Notes under the pieces: model-generated | Seen by the model: the letters and a program-made list of their open reading frames with translations, nothing else | What the model was told of the DNA's origin: nothing | Database searches by the model: none | Shown here: piece by piece, positions 50,045 to 59,306 of the stretch | Position numbering within the stretch: position 1 is the stretch's first letter | How the letters are laid out: each line of letters opens with the position of its first letter | Source of the DNA: Rhodoferax sp. | GTDB lineage: Bacteria > Pseudomonadota > Gammaproteobacteria > Burkholderiales > Burkholderiaceae_C | Reading direction: 5' to 3' | NCBI GenBank assembly: GCA_019449595.1 | Contig: JAGRPL010000002.1 | Location: 1 to 64,000 of the forward strand | DNA length: 64,000 nucleotides | Program-made: the position numbers and the translations under genes

Positions 50045-50891
50045 GCGATCCGGCGCTGGCCATCGCTTCGCCCAGGCGGATGGGCTTGGCTGCGGCCCAA
50101 GCCGGGTTGAAGGCCATAGGCCCCTTGGGGAACAGCATCACCACGGTGGAGCCCAGCAGGAAGCGGCCCATTTCGTCGCCCTGGCGGAAGGACACAGCGC
50201 CGTCGTCGTAATGCCATTCCTGGATCTGCCCGGCACGCGGCGGGTTGACGACACCGTGCCACACCGTGGCCATGCTGCCCACGATGGTGGCGCCCACCAG
50301 CGTCAGCACGAAGGGCCCCGCCGCCGAGTCAAACACGCACACCACGCGCTCGTTGCGGGCAAACAGCCCTGGCACGCCACGGGCCGTGGTCGGATTCACC
50401 GAGAACAGATCGCCGGGCACATAAATCATGCGCCGCAGGACACCGTCGCAGGGCATGTGGATGCGGTGGTAGTCCCTGGGACTGAGGTACAGGGTGGCAA
50501 AGTGACCGTCCTGGAACTGCGCCGCCAGCGTCGCATCGCCCCCCACCAGCGCGGTGGTGGAGTACTGGTGACCCTTGGCCTGGAAGATCTGGTCGCGCTC
50601 AATGCGGCCGAACTGGCTGATGGCGCCGTCCACGGGGCAAATCCAGGGGGTCTGCGCCAGCGGCCGGGCCCCTTCCTTCAGGAGACGGGTGAAGAACTCG
50701 TTGAAGCTGGCGTAGCTGGCAATATCGGGGTTGGCCGCCTCGGCCATGTTGACCTGGTAACGCTGCACAAACCAGCGGATGAGGGCGGTGGTCCAGCGCC
50801 CGCCACGGGCGGCGGCCACTTTGCCAGCCAGGACGGTCAGGGCCCGCTTGGGGAGAAGGTACTGCGGCAATACCGCGAGGGAGTCGGACAC
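50037..50891 (-). CDS. psd: Phosphatidylserine decarboxylase
   Basis: Makes phosphatidylethanolamine. The proenzyme is self-cleaved at the LGST motif (about residues 245-248, GRFLLGSTVVMLFP) to form a pyruvoyl alpha chain. The 284-residue form starts at a GTG at 50891 (MSDSLAVLPQYLLPKR), the family start; an upstream ATG at 50972 adds an unrelated segment. Divergent from glcD. Confidence 0.94.
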   Translation of the reverse strand: MSDSLAVLPQYLLPKRALTVLAGKVAAARGGRWTTALIRWFVQRYQVNMAEAANPDIASYASFNEFFTRLLKEGARPLAQTPWICPVDGAISQFGRIERDQIFQAKGHQYSTTALVGGDATLAAQFQDGHFATLYLSPRDYHRIHMPCDGVLRRMIYVPGDLFSVNPTTARGVPGLFARNERVVCVFDSAAGPFVLTLVGATIVGSMATVWHGVVNPPRAGQIQEWHYDDGAVSFRQGDEMGRFLLGSTVVMLFPKGPMAFNPAWAAAKPIRLGEAMASAGSPT

Positions 50892-50934
50892 GGCAGTTCC
50901 CGGTGAGGTTGAAGGGCTGGATGAATGCGGGCGG

Positions 50935-50940
50935 ATTATA
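50935..50940 (-). promoter_or_regulatory. Possible -10 element for psd
   Basis: ATTATA on the plus strand gives TATAAT on the minus strand, about 40 bases before the psd GTG. No good -35 at 16-18 bases; low confidence. Confidence 0.35.
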
Positions 50941-51028
50941 GAGAAGCCATATGCAAAACCCGGAAATTCCACCGCGTTTGCTCAGTTTCTTTCCGCCACA
51001 CCCCCGTGGTTTGCCGTAAAGTGGCGGT

Positions 51029-52531
51029 ATGAACGTCTCTGCACACGCCCCGGAAACCCATGCGCTACAAAAAACAGAGCTTCAAGCGCAGGTTGTACGG
51101 GCTCTGTCCGCCCATTTGCCAACCGATGCGCTCCTGTGGAACCGGGAAGACACCACGCCCTATGAATGCGACGGCCTGACCGCCTACCGCCAGCGTCCGC
51201 TGGTGGTGGCCTTGCCCGAAACCGAGGCGCAGGTCGCCGCCGTGCTGCGCACCTGCCACGCCATGGGCGTGCCGGTGGTGGCCCGCGGCGCCGGCACCGG
51301 ACTGAGCGGTGGCGCCATGCCCCACGCCATGGGCGTGACGCTGTCGCTGGCGCGCTTCAACCAGATCGTGCAGATCGATCCGCGCAGCCGCACCGCCACC
51401 GTGCAGTGCGGCGTGCGCAACCTGGCTATCAGCGAGGCGGCATCACCCCACGGCCTGTACTACGCCCCCGATCCCTCCAGCCAGATTGCCTGCACCATTG
51501 GCGGCAACGTGGCCGAAAACTCGGGCGGTGTGCATTGCCTGAAATACGGGCTGACGCTGCACAACGTGCTCAAGGTGCGCGGCTTCACCATCGAGGGCGA
51601 ACCCATTGAATTTGGCGCGGACGCGCTGGACAACGCCGGGTACGACCTGCTCAGCATGGTGATCGGCAGCGAGGGTATGCTGGCCATCACCACCGAAGTG
51701 ACCGTGCGGCTGATCCCCAAGCCCCTGCTGGCGCGCTGCATCATGGCCAGCTTCGACGATGTCCGCAAGGCCGGCGATGCCGTCGCCGCCGTGATTGCGG
51801 CCGGCATCATTCCGGCCGGTCTGGAGATGATGGACAAGCCCATGACGGCCGCCGTGGAAGACTTCGTGCATGCCGGCTACGACCTGAACGCCGAGGCCAT
51901 TTTGCTGTGCGAGAGCGACGGCACGCCCGAGGAAGTGGAGGAGGAGATTGGCCGCATGAGCGAGGTGCTGCGCCACCACGGCGCCACGGCCATCGCCGTG
52001 AGCCAGAACGAGGCCGAACGCCTGCGTTTCTGGAGCGGGCGCAAGAATGCCTTCCCGGCCAGCGGGCGCATCAGCCCCGACTACATGTGCATGGACTCCA
52101 CCATTCCGCGCAAGCGTCTAGCCGACATCCTGCTCGCCATCCAGGAGATGGAGAAAAAATACCAGTTGCGCTGCGCCAATGTGTTTCACGCGGGGGACGG
52201 CAATCTGCACCCGCTCATCCTGTTCGATGCCAACGACCCCGACCAGCTGCGCCGCTGCGAGCTGTTTGGCGCCGACATCCTGGAGACCAGCGTGGCCATG
52301 GGCGGCACCGTCACCGGCGAGCACGGCGTGGGTGTAGAGAAGCTCAACTCCATGTGCGTGCAGTTCAGCCCGGAAGAGAACGCCCAGATGTTTGGCATCA
52401 AGCGCGCCTTCGACACCAAGGAACTGCTCAACCCGGGCAAGGTGATCCCCACGCTGCAGCGCTGTGCCGAGTACGGCAAGATGCTGGTCCGCGGCGGACG
52501 GCTGGCACATCCGGAGTTACCCCGCTTCTGA
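51029..52531 (+). CDS. glcD: FAD-linked oxidase, GlcD-type (glycolate/D-lactate dehydrogenase subunit)
   Basis: A 500-residue FAD-binding protein: the PCMH-type FAD domain has VPVVARGAGTGLSGGAMPHA and IGGNVAENSGGVHCLKYG, and the C-terminal oxidase domain ends VHNGDGNLHP-like (FHAGDGNLHPLILFD) and GEHGVGVEKL. Matches GlcD of glycolate oxidase or a D-lactate dehydrogenase. glcE and glcF, usually adjacent, are absent. Near its N-terminus (codons about 12-24) is a probable dispersed-repeat copy. Exact substrate unknown. Confidence 0.92.
   Translation: MNVSAHAPETHALQKTELQAQVVRALSAHLPTDALLWNREDTTPYECDGLTAYRQRPLVVALPETEAQVAAVLRTCHAMGVPVVARGAGTGLSGGAMPHAMGVTLSLARFNQIVQIDPRSRTATVQCGVRNLAISEAASPHGLYYAPDPSSQIACTIGGNVAENSGGVHCLKYGLTLHNVLKVRGFTIEGEPIEFGADALDNAGYDLLSMVIGSEGMLAITTEVTVRLIPKPLLARCIMASFDDVRKAGDAVAAVIAAGIIPAGLEMMDKPMTAAVEDFVHAGYDLNAEAILLCESDGTPEEVEEEIGRMSEVLRHHGATAIAVSQNEAERLRFWSGRKNAFPASGRISPDYMCMDSTIPRKRLADILLAIQEMEKKYQLRCANVFHAGDGNLHPLILFDANDPDQLRRCELFGADILETSVAMGGTVTGEHGVGVEKLNSMCVQFSPEENAQMFGIKRAFDTKELLNPGKVIPTLQRCAEYGKMLVRGGRLAHPELPRF
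51064..51098 (+). repeat. 35-bp dispersed repeat, probable copy in glcD
   Basis: It reads GCTACAAAAAACAGAGCTTC then AAGCGCAGG. Matches are spread over both halves of the element (about 19 of 35), in the frame used at the arsA end. Weaker than the other copies. Confidence 0.45.
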
Positions 52532-52573
52532 ACCCCTCCCGATGGAGCCCGCACGCGTGTACTGGATAGCCCC

Positions 52574-55500
52574 ATGAAACGGCTCGTCGCGGCCGTGCTG
52601 CTGCTGTGGCTGCTCACTGCGTCCGCCCTGGCGGCTTCCGCCAAGGAACCCCTGCGGTTTGGCGTACTGGCCTTTCGCCCCAAGGCCCAGGCAACCGCCC
52701 AATGGCAACCCCTGGCGAACTACCTGGAAACCGCGCTGGGCCGGCGCGTGCTGCTGACGGTATATGACCTGCCGGAACTGGAGACGGCGGTTGCGCAATC
52801 TGCGGTGGACGTGGTGTTCACCACGCCGGGACACTTCATCGTGCTGCAGAACCGCTATGGCCTGTCGGCACCGATTGCCACCCAGATCACCGAGGAGAAC
52901 GGGGAAGGCCTGTCGGCCTTCAGTGGCGTCATCTTCACCCGCGCCGATGCCTCCGGCATCAACACGCTGGCCGACATCGTGCACCAGCGCATTGCCATCA
53001 CCAGCACCGACTTCCTGGGCGGCTACCAGATGCAGGCCTTTGAAATGCTGGAGGCAGGCCTGCCGCTGCCCGACCCGGACCGGCTGGTCGTTACCGGCAT
53101 GCCGCAGGACCTTCCGGTGGCGGCCGTTCTGGCGGGCCGCGCCAGCGTGGGTTTCGTGCGCAGTGGCGTGCTGGAGGCCCTGGTGCGCGAGGGCAAGCTG
53201 TCCATGGACCGCCTGAAGATCATCCACCCCCAATCGACACCGGGCTTTCCCTTTGTCCGCTCCACCCTGCTCTACCCGGAGTGGCCGGTGGTGGTGACAC
53301 CGACGGTCGACGCCCAATTGGCCCGCCGCCTGGCTGTGGCCCTGCTCTCGCTATCCGGCGGCAGCCCGGCCATGCGGGGCGCTGGCATCCAGGGTTTCAC
53401 CACGCCCGCCGACTATGGCACCGTGGAAACGGTGCTGCGCCGCTTGCGGATGCCACCTTTCGAGGGCACGCCCGAATTCACCATGGCCGACCTGTGGAGC
53501 CGCTACACCAACTGGATCATTGCGCTGCTGGGCGCGCTGTTTCTGGTGCTGTTTGCCGGCGGCACCTGGCTGTTCATGCAAAACACCCTGCTGCGGCGCA
53601 GCCGGGCGCAACACCGCCAGCAGAGTCAGCGGGTCTCCGAAATCATCTGGGGCACCGATATCGGTACCTGGGAGTGGAATGTGCAGACCGGTGAAATCGC
53701 CCTCAACGAGCGGTGGGCGGAGATTCTCGGTTACACCTTGGCGGAGCTGGAACCCTTCACCATCGACACCTGGATGGACATGATTCACCCCGACGATGCC
53801 GACGCATCCCGGGAGCGGGTGGAGCGCTGCTTCACCCACCAGGAAACCAACTACAAGTGCGAACTGCGGGTGCGCAAGAAGAACGGCGACTGGATCTGGG
53901 TGCTCAACCGCGGGCGGGTGGTGGAATGGACTGCAGACGATCGGCCCATGCGCATGTCGGGAACCCAGGCAGACATTGCCGAGCGCAAACGGGCCGAGCT
54001 GCAGGAGCACCACCGCAACCAGGTGCTGCAGATGCTGGCCGACGAAGTGCCGCTCCCCCGCGTGCTCGACGCCATCGCCCGCAACGTGGAAAGCGTCAAC
54101 CCCAGCATGCTGTGCAGCATTCTGGTGGTGGACAACGAAGGCAAGCGTCTGCACCACGGCGCCGCGCCCAGCCTGCCCGGCTTCTTCCGCCAGGCGCTCG
54201 ACAGCCTGGCCGTGGGCCAGGGCATCGGCCCCTCCGGCATGTCGGTTCCTGCTGGGGCGGGCGTCCTGAACGAGACCCTTGCCAGCCTGGACGCCTGGGC
54301 GCCTTTTCTGGATGCGGCCCACCAGGCCGGGCTGCACGCCTGCTGGTCACAGCCAATTTTCTCGGCACAGGGAAAATTGCTGGGCACCTTCTCCGTCTAC
54401 CACCATCGGCCCTGCGCACCCACAGCCACGGACCTGCAGCTGATCGAATACGAAGCGCGGCTCACGGCGCTGGCCATTGACCGGACCCTGGCCGAAGCGC
54501 GCCTGCAGCTCGCGGCCAGCGTGTTTACCCATGCCCGCGAAGGCATCACCATCACCGACGCTGCGGGCACCATTCTGGAGGTCAACGACACCTTCACCCA
54601 CATCACCGGATACAGCCGCGAAGAGGCGCTGGGGCAGAACCCGCGCATGCTGCAATCGGGCCGCCAGGGGCCGGAGTTTTATGCCGCCATGTGGCACGAC
54701 CTCACCCACAAGGGCCACTGGCATGGGGAGGCCTGGAACCGGCGCAAGAACGGCGAGCTGTACGCCGAGATGATCACCATCAGTGCCCTGCGGGACCCGA
54801 CCGGCGTGACGCAGAACTACGTGGCCCTGTTCACAGACATCACCTCCATCAAGGAGCACCAGAAGCAGCTGGAGCACATCGCCCACTACGACGCGTTGAC
54901 CAACCTGCCCAACCGCGTTCTGCTGGCCGACCGCCTGCTGCTGGCCATGGCCCAGTGCCAGCGGCGCGCCCAGTCGCTGGCGGTGGTGTACCTGGACCTG
55001 GACGGCTTCAAGGCCGTGAACGACAAGCACGGCCACGATGCCGGCGACGAACTGCTTATTGCCGTCGCGCAGCGCATGAAGGAGGCCCTGCGGGAAGGCG
55101 ACACCCTGGCGCGCATCGGCGGCGACGAGTTCGTGGCCGTGCTGGTGGATCTGGAGCACGGCCAGGATTGCGAGCCGGTGCTCAAGCGGCTGCTGCAGGC
55201 CGCCGCAACGCCGGTCACGGCCACGGCTGCCGTGCTGCAGGTGTCCGCCAGCATCGGCGTGACGGTGTATCCGCAAGACCAGGCCGATGCGGACCTGCTG
55301 CTGCGCCATGCCGACCAGGCCATGTACCTGGCCAAGCAGATGGGCAAGAACCGCTACCACCTGTTCGATGTGGACCAGGACACCGCCGTGCAAACCCAGC
55401 GCGAGAGCCTGGAGCACATTCGCCAGGCACTGGAACGGAACGAATTCGTGTTGCATTACCATCCCAAGGTGAACATGAAAACCGGCGAGGTCATGGGCAC

Positions 55501-56542
55501 CGAGGCCCTGATCCGCTGGAACCACCCCGAACGCGGCCTGCTTCCACCCGATGCCTTTCTGCCCATCATCGAGAACCTCCCGCTCAGCGTGGAGTTGGGC
55601 GAGTGGGTGATCGCCACGGCACTGACCCAAATCGCCGCGTGGCGGGCCACGGGGCTGGACATGCGGGTCAGCGTCAACATCGGCGCGCGGCAATTGCAAC
55701 AGGGCGATTTCGTGCTGCGCCTGCAGGACCTGCTGCGCGCCCACCCGGAGGTCAGCGCGAGCCAACTGGAGCTCGAAGTGCTGGAAACCAGCGCCATGGA
55801 AGACATTGCCCAGGTTTCCGAAACCATGCGCACCTGCCGCGCCATGGGCGTGCACTTTGCACTGGACGACTTCGGCACCGGCTACTCGTCACTGACCTAC
55901 CTCAAGCACCTGCCGGCCGAAGTGCTCAAGATCGACCGGACCTTTGTGCGCGACATGCTCAACGACCCGGACGACCTGTCCATCGTGGAAAGCGTCATCG
56001 GCCTGGCCCGGGCATTCGGCCGCCAGGTGATTGCCGAGGGGGTGGAAACCGGCATCCACGCCGAACTGCTGCTGGCCCTGGGCTGTGAGCTGGCGCAGGG
56101 CTTCGGCATCGCCCACCCCATGCCGGCCCACGCGCTGCCCGCCTGGGTCGCCACCTGGCAACCCGACGCGGCATGGACGGCACGGCATGCGCGTTCCCTG
56201 AATCCGGACGAGCTGATCGTGCTGCTCACCGAGTTGCACCACCGGTACTGGATGCAATCGGTAGAGGCCTTCCTGGCCGGCGAACGCAGCACCCCACCCG
56301 CCGTGGAAACCCGCGACTGCCACTTCAGCCGCTGGTACGCAGGCGAAGGGCAGCTGCGCTTTGGCAAGCACCCGGAGATCCGGCGCCTGCACGCCCTGCA
56401 CGAACGCATCCACGCCATGGGGCAGGAGCTCATGGCACTGTGCATCCAGGGGCAGCAGGGCCAGGCCCTGGCGCAGCTCCGGGAGTTGCGCCCCCTGGCC
56501 GACGAGTTGGTGAACGGATTGAGCGATCTGTTGAAAACCTAG
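52574..56542 (+). CDS. PhnD-PAS-GAF-PAS-GGDEF-EAL-CZB multidomain c-di-GMP enzyme
   Basis: A 1,322-residue protein. Order: signal peptide (1-23), PhnD-like binding domain (about 25-290), membrane helix (about 312-335), PAS/PAC (about 350-480), GAF (about 485-640), PAS (about 650-770), GGDEF at 849-853 (RIGGDEF), EAL at 977-979 (GTEALIRW), and a C-terminal chemoreceptor zinc-binding (CZB) domain (about 1205-1322) with HHRYWMQ, CHFSRWYAGEGQ and LHERIHAMG, giving the H-C-H zinc set. GGDEF and EAL catalytic residues look intact. Periplasmic ligand and cytosolic zinc could both set c-di-GMP output. Monocistronic after glcD. Confidence 0.94.
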   Translation: MKRLVAAVLLLWLLTASALAASAKEPLRFGVLAFRPKAQATAQWQPLANYLETALGRRVLLTVYDLPELETAVAQSAVDVVFTTPGHFIVLQNRYGLSAPIATQITEENGEGLSAFSGVIFTRADASGINTLADIVHQRIAITSTDFLGGYQMQAFEMLEAGLPLPDPDRLVVTGMPQDLPVAAVLAGRASVGFVRSGVLEALVREGKLSMDRLKIIHPQSTPGFPFVRSTLLYPEWPVVVTPTVDAQLARRLAVALLSLSGGSPAMRGAGIQGFTTPADYGTVETVLRRLRMPPFEGTPEFTMADLWSRYTNWIIALLGALFLVLFAGGTWLFMQNTLLRRSRAQHRQQSQRVSEIIWGTDIGTWEWNVQTGEIALNERWAEILGYTLAELEPFTIDTWMDMIHPDDADASRERVERCFTHQETNYKCELRVRKKNGDWIWVLNRGRVVEWTADDRPMRMSGTQADIAERKRAELQEHHRNQVLQMLADEVPLPRVLDAIARNVESVNPSMLCSILVVDNEGKRLHHGAAPSLPGFFRQALDSLAVGQGIGPSGMSVPAGAGVLNETLASLDAWAPFLDAAHQAGLHACWSQPIFSAQGKLLGTFSVYHHRPCAPTATDLQLIEYEARLTALAIDRTLAEARLQLAASVFTHAREGITITDAAGTILEVNDTFTHITGYSREEALGQNPRMLQSGRQGPEFYAAMWHDLTHKGHWHGEAWNRRKNGELYAEMITISALRDPTGVTQNYVALFTDITSIKEHQKQLEHIAHYDALTNLPNRVLLADRLLLAMAQCQRRAQSLAVVYLDLDGFKAVNDKHGHDAGDELLIAVAQRMKEALREGDTLARIGGDEFVAVLVDLEHGQDCEPVLKRLLQAAATPVTATAAVLQVSASIGVTVYPQDQADADLLLRHADQAMYLAKQMGKNRYHLFDVDQDTAVQTQRESLEHIRQALERNEFVLHYHPKVNMKTGEVMGTEALIRWNHPERGLLPPDAFLPIIENLPLSVELGEWVIATALTQIAAWRATGLDMRVSVNIGARQLQQGDFVLRLQDLLRAHPEVSASQLELEVLETSAMEDIAQVSETMRTCRAMGVHFALDDFGTGYSSLTYLKHLPAEVLKIDRTFVRDMLNDPDDLSIVESVIGLARAFGRQVIAEGVETGIHAELLLALGCELAQGFGIAHPMPAHALPAWVATWQPDAAWTARHARSLNPDELIVLLTELHHRYWMQSVEAFLAGERSTPPAVETRDCHFSRWYAGEGQLRFGKHPEIRRLHALHERIHAMGQELMALCIQGQQGQALAQLRELRPLADELVNGLSDLLKT

Positions 56543-56572
56543 CGCGAGCGAGAATTTCGGCACGGTTTTGGC

Positions 56573-56586
56573 TTGACGTATATCAA
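56573..56586 (+). promoter_or_regulatory. FNR-like box upstream of the PAS chemoreceptor
   Basis: TTGACGTATATCAA matches TTGAT-N4-ATCAA with one change and differs by one base from the box at 48287. With TACAGT (56628-56633) as -10, the box would be centred about 60 bases upstream of the start site, a class I position. Confidence 0.65.
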
Positions 56587-56699
56587 CAGTTGTCCTGCCT
56601 GTCACACGCACGCGCCGGCCGCCGTTCTACAGTCCACTACACACAAAAAAGCACACGCCAGTCTCCCTGGCGCGAACGCTGGACGGATCCATTTTTCAC

Positions 56700-58277
56700 A
56701 TGAAACTCAACCTGCCTGTCACGCAACAAGAATACGAACTGCCGGATGGGGAAACCCTGGTGTCCACCACCGACACGACCGGCCGCATCACCCATTGCAA
56801 CCAGGCCTTCGTGCTCGCCAGCGGTTTCGATTACGCCGAACTGCTGGGCCAGCCCCACGACATCGTGCGCCATCCCGACGTGCCACCCGAGGCCTTCAAG
56901 GACTTGTGGTCCACCGTCGGGCGCGGACGGCCCTGGAGCGGCATCGTCAAAAACCGGCGCAAGAATGGCGACCACTACTGGGTCTGCGCCAACGTGACGC
57001 CCGTCATGGACGGCGGCAAGCCCAAGGCCTACATGTCGGTTCGGCTCAAGCCCACCCGCGAGCAGATTGCGGCCGCCGAGGCCCTGTACGCCCAGATTGC
57101 GGCGCAACGTCAGTCGGGGCGGGCGACCTTCCGCCTGCACGCCGGCAACCTGCGGCCCGTGGGTTGGCGCAACGCGCTGGGCAAGCTGCACCGGCTGACC
57201 CTGACCCAGCGCGCCAGTATCGGCGTCGGTCTGGCGCTGGCGCTGACCCTGCTGCCAGCCGTGCTGCTGCCGGGGTACGACCCACGCACCGTCCAGTTGC
57301 TGCAGATGCTGTCCGGGCTGTGCGGCGCCGGCGCCTTCATGGCATGGTTCGTTCGCACGGTGACGCAGCCCCTGGAAAAAGCCCAGCAACTGGCCGGCGA
57401 GGTGGCTGGCTGCAACCTGGATGGCCAGATCACCTACGACGCCACCAGCCCGCTGTCTTCGCTGATGCGCCGGTTGTGGCTGATCAACCTCAACATGCGC
57501 GCCATCGTCGCCGATGTGCGTGCCGAGGTGGTGGGCGTGACGCAGGCCACACAGGCCATCCACCAGGGCAGCATCGAACTGGCCGGCCGCACCGACTCCC
57601 AGGCCAGCGGCGTGGAGCAAACCTCGACCTCCTCCGAGCAGATCGCCGGCACGGTGAAGCAGACCGCCGACACGGTGCAGGAGCTGTCGAGCCTGAGCAG
57701 CAGCGCCAGCACCGAAGCCACACAGGGAGGGGAGGCCGTGGACCGTGTCGCACAGTCCATGCACCGCATCCAGTCGTCTTCGGAGCGCATCACCGAAATC
57801 ATTGGCGTGATCGAGAAGCTGGCTTTCCAGACCAACCTGCTGGCACTCAATGCCGCCGTGGAGGCCTCCCATGCCGGCGAGCACGGACGCGGCTTCGGCG
57901 TGGTGGCCAGCGAGGTACGCGCACTGGCACGCCGCAGCTCCGATGCCGCACTGCAGATCCGGGAACTGATCCAGCGTTCGGCACAGGAGGTGATGGAAGG
58001 CACGCAGACCGTAACCAGCGCTGCGGCCACCATCCGCACCGCGGTGGATTCGGTCCAGCGGGTCACCACCCGCCTGAACGAAATCACCCACGCCACCCAG
58101 GAGCAATCCCTGGGCGTGCTGCAGATCAGTCAAGCCATGCAGCTGCTCGACGGCGTCACCCAGCAGAACGCCGAGCTGGTGCGCCAGTCCACGACCGCCT
58201 GTGAAGCGCTGGCGGCCCGCAGCAGCACGCTGCAGCGGGCGGTGCGAGTTTTCACCATGAAGGTCCATCCCGCCTGA
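56700..58277 (+). CDS. PAS-containing chemoreceptor (Aer-like) with altered signalling tip
   Basis: A 525-residue receptor starting MKLNLPVTQQEYELP. PAS domain (about 20-125, TTDTTGRITHCNQAF, GQPHDIVRHPDVP), two adjacent membrane helices (about 175-220), HAMP-like part, and a signalling domain. The tip reads [20 protein letters not shown] then HAGEHGRGFGVV, differing from the canonical [20 protein letters not shown] and [11 protein letters not shown] of the other receptors here. Preceded by an FNR-like box; probably an energy/redox receptor made at low oxygen. Divergent use of CheW/CheA sets is possible. Confidence 0.93.
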   Translation: MKLNLPVTQQEYELPDGETLVSTTDTTGRITHCNQAFVLASGFDYAELLGQPHDIVRHPDVPPEAFKDLWSTVGRGRPWSGIVKNRRKNGDHYWVCANVTPVMDGGKPKAYMSVRLKPTREQIAAAEALYAQIAAQRQSGRATFRLHAGNLRPVGWRNALGKLHRLTLTQRASIGVGLALALTLLPAVLLPGYDPRTVQLLQMLSGLCGAGAFMAWFVRTVTQPLEKAQQLAGEVAGCNLDGQITYDATSPLSSLMRRLWLINLNMRAIVADVRAEVVGVTQATQAIHQGSIELAGRTDSQASGVEQTSTSSEQIAGTVKQTADTVQELSSLSSSASTEATQGGEAVDRVAQSMHRIQSSSERITEIIGVIEKLAFQTNLLALNAAVEASHAGEHGRGFGVVASEVRALARRSSDAALQIRELIQRSAQEVMEGTQTVTSAAATIRTAVDSVQRVTTRLNEITHATQEQSLGVLQISQAMQLLDGVTQQNAELVRQSTTACEALAARSSTLQRAVRVFTMKVHPA

Positions 58278-58341
58278 GCGCTCCACCCCGATACAGACGA
58301 AGCGCCCGGCAACCGGCGTCGGTCTGCTCCACAATGGAGGC

Positions 58342-59292
58342 ATGAATTCCCTCCTCAGTCTCATTGGCGCCCCCACCGACGTGGGCGCGGGCACCCGCGG
58401 TGCCAGCATGGGCCCCGAGGCACTGCGTGTCGCCCACGTGGCCACGGTGCTGGCCAGCCACGGGCTGGAGGTGGTGGACCGCGGCAACCTGAGCGGCCCC
58501 GGCAACCCCTGGCTGACGCCCGTGAACGGATACCGCCATCTGGCCGAAGTCACGGCGTGGAACCAGGCGGTGCACAACGCCGTCTACCAGGAGCTGACCC
58601 AGGGGCGCCTGCCCGTATTGCTGGGCGGCGACCACAGCCTGGGCATCGGCTCCATCAGCGCCGTGGCCCGCCACTGCCGCGAAGCCGGCAAGAAGCTGCG
58701 TGTGCTCTGGCTAGACGCCCATGCCGACTTCAACACGAACACCCTCACCCCCAGCGGCAATCTCCACGGCATGCCGGTCGCCTGCCTGTGCGGCCTGGGT
58801 CCGCCGGAGCTGGTCGGCCTGAGCGGTCAGGTGCCCGCCCTGCAGACCAAATGGATCCGCCAGATCGGCATCCGCAGCGTGGACGAAGGCGAAAAACGCC
58901 TGGTGCACGAGCGGGATCTGGAAGTGTTTGACATGCGCTACATCGACGAGATGGGCATGCGCGCCGCCATGGAACTGGCACTGGCGCTGGTGGACGCCAA
59001 CACCCACCTGCACGTGAGCTTTGACGTGGACTTCCTCGATCCGGCCGTCGCCCCCGGCGTAGGCACCACCGTGCGCGGCGGCCCCAACTACCGCGAGGCC
59101 CAGCTGTGCATGGAGATGATTGCCGACACGGGCCGCCTGGGCTCGCTGGACGTGGTGGAACTCAACCCCGCGCTGGACGAACGTAACCGCACCGCCGAAG
59201 TGGCGGTGGACCTGATGGCCTCGCTCTTTGGCAAGAGCACCTTGATGCGCAAGTCGGCCCGACCGGCGCCCTCCTCCTTTTTTCAACTCTGA
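58342..59292 (+). CDS. rocF: Arginase
   Basis: Hydrolyses arginine to ornithine and urea with two Mn ions. The 316 residues have GGDHS (about 95-99), LDAHADFNT (about 124-131) and SFDVDFLDP, the metal-binding motifs. ATG at 58342 with TGGAGG just upstream. Fourteen bases before purT, so the two may be co-transcribed though in different pathways. Confidence 0.95.
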   Translation: MNSLLSLIGAPTDVGAGTRGASMGPEALRVAHVATVLASHGLEVVDRGNLSGPGNPWLTPVNGYRHLAEVTAWNQAVHNAVYQELTQGRLPVLLGGDHSLGIGSISAVARHCREAGKKLRVLWLDAHADFNTNTLTPSGNLHGMPVACLCGLGPPELVGLSGQVPALQTKWIRQIGIRSVDEGEKRLVHERDLEVFDMRYIDEMGMRAAMELALALVDANTHLHVSFDVDFLDPAVAPGVGTTVRGGPNYREAQLCMEMIADTGRLGSLDVVELNPALDERNRTAEVAVDLMASLFGKSTLMRKSARPAPSSFFQL

Positions 59293-59306
59293 CGGAGCTT
59301 TTTGCA

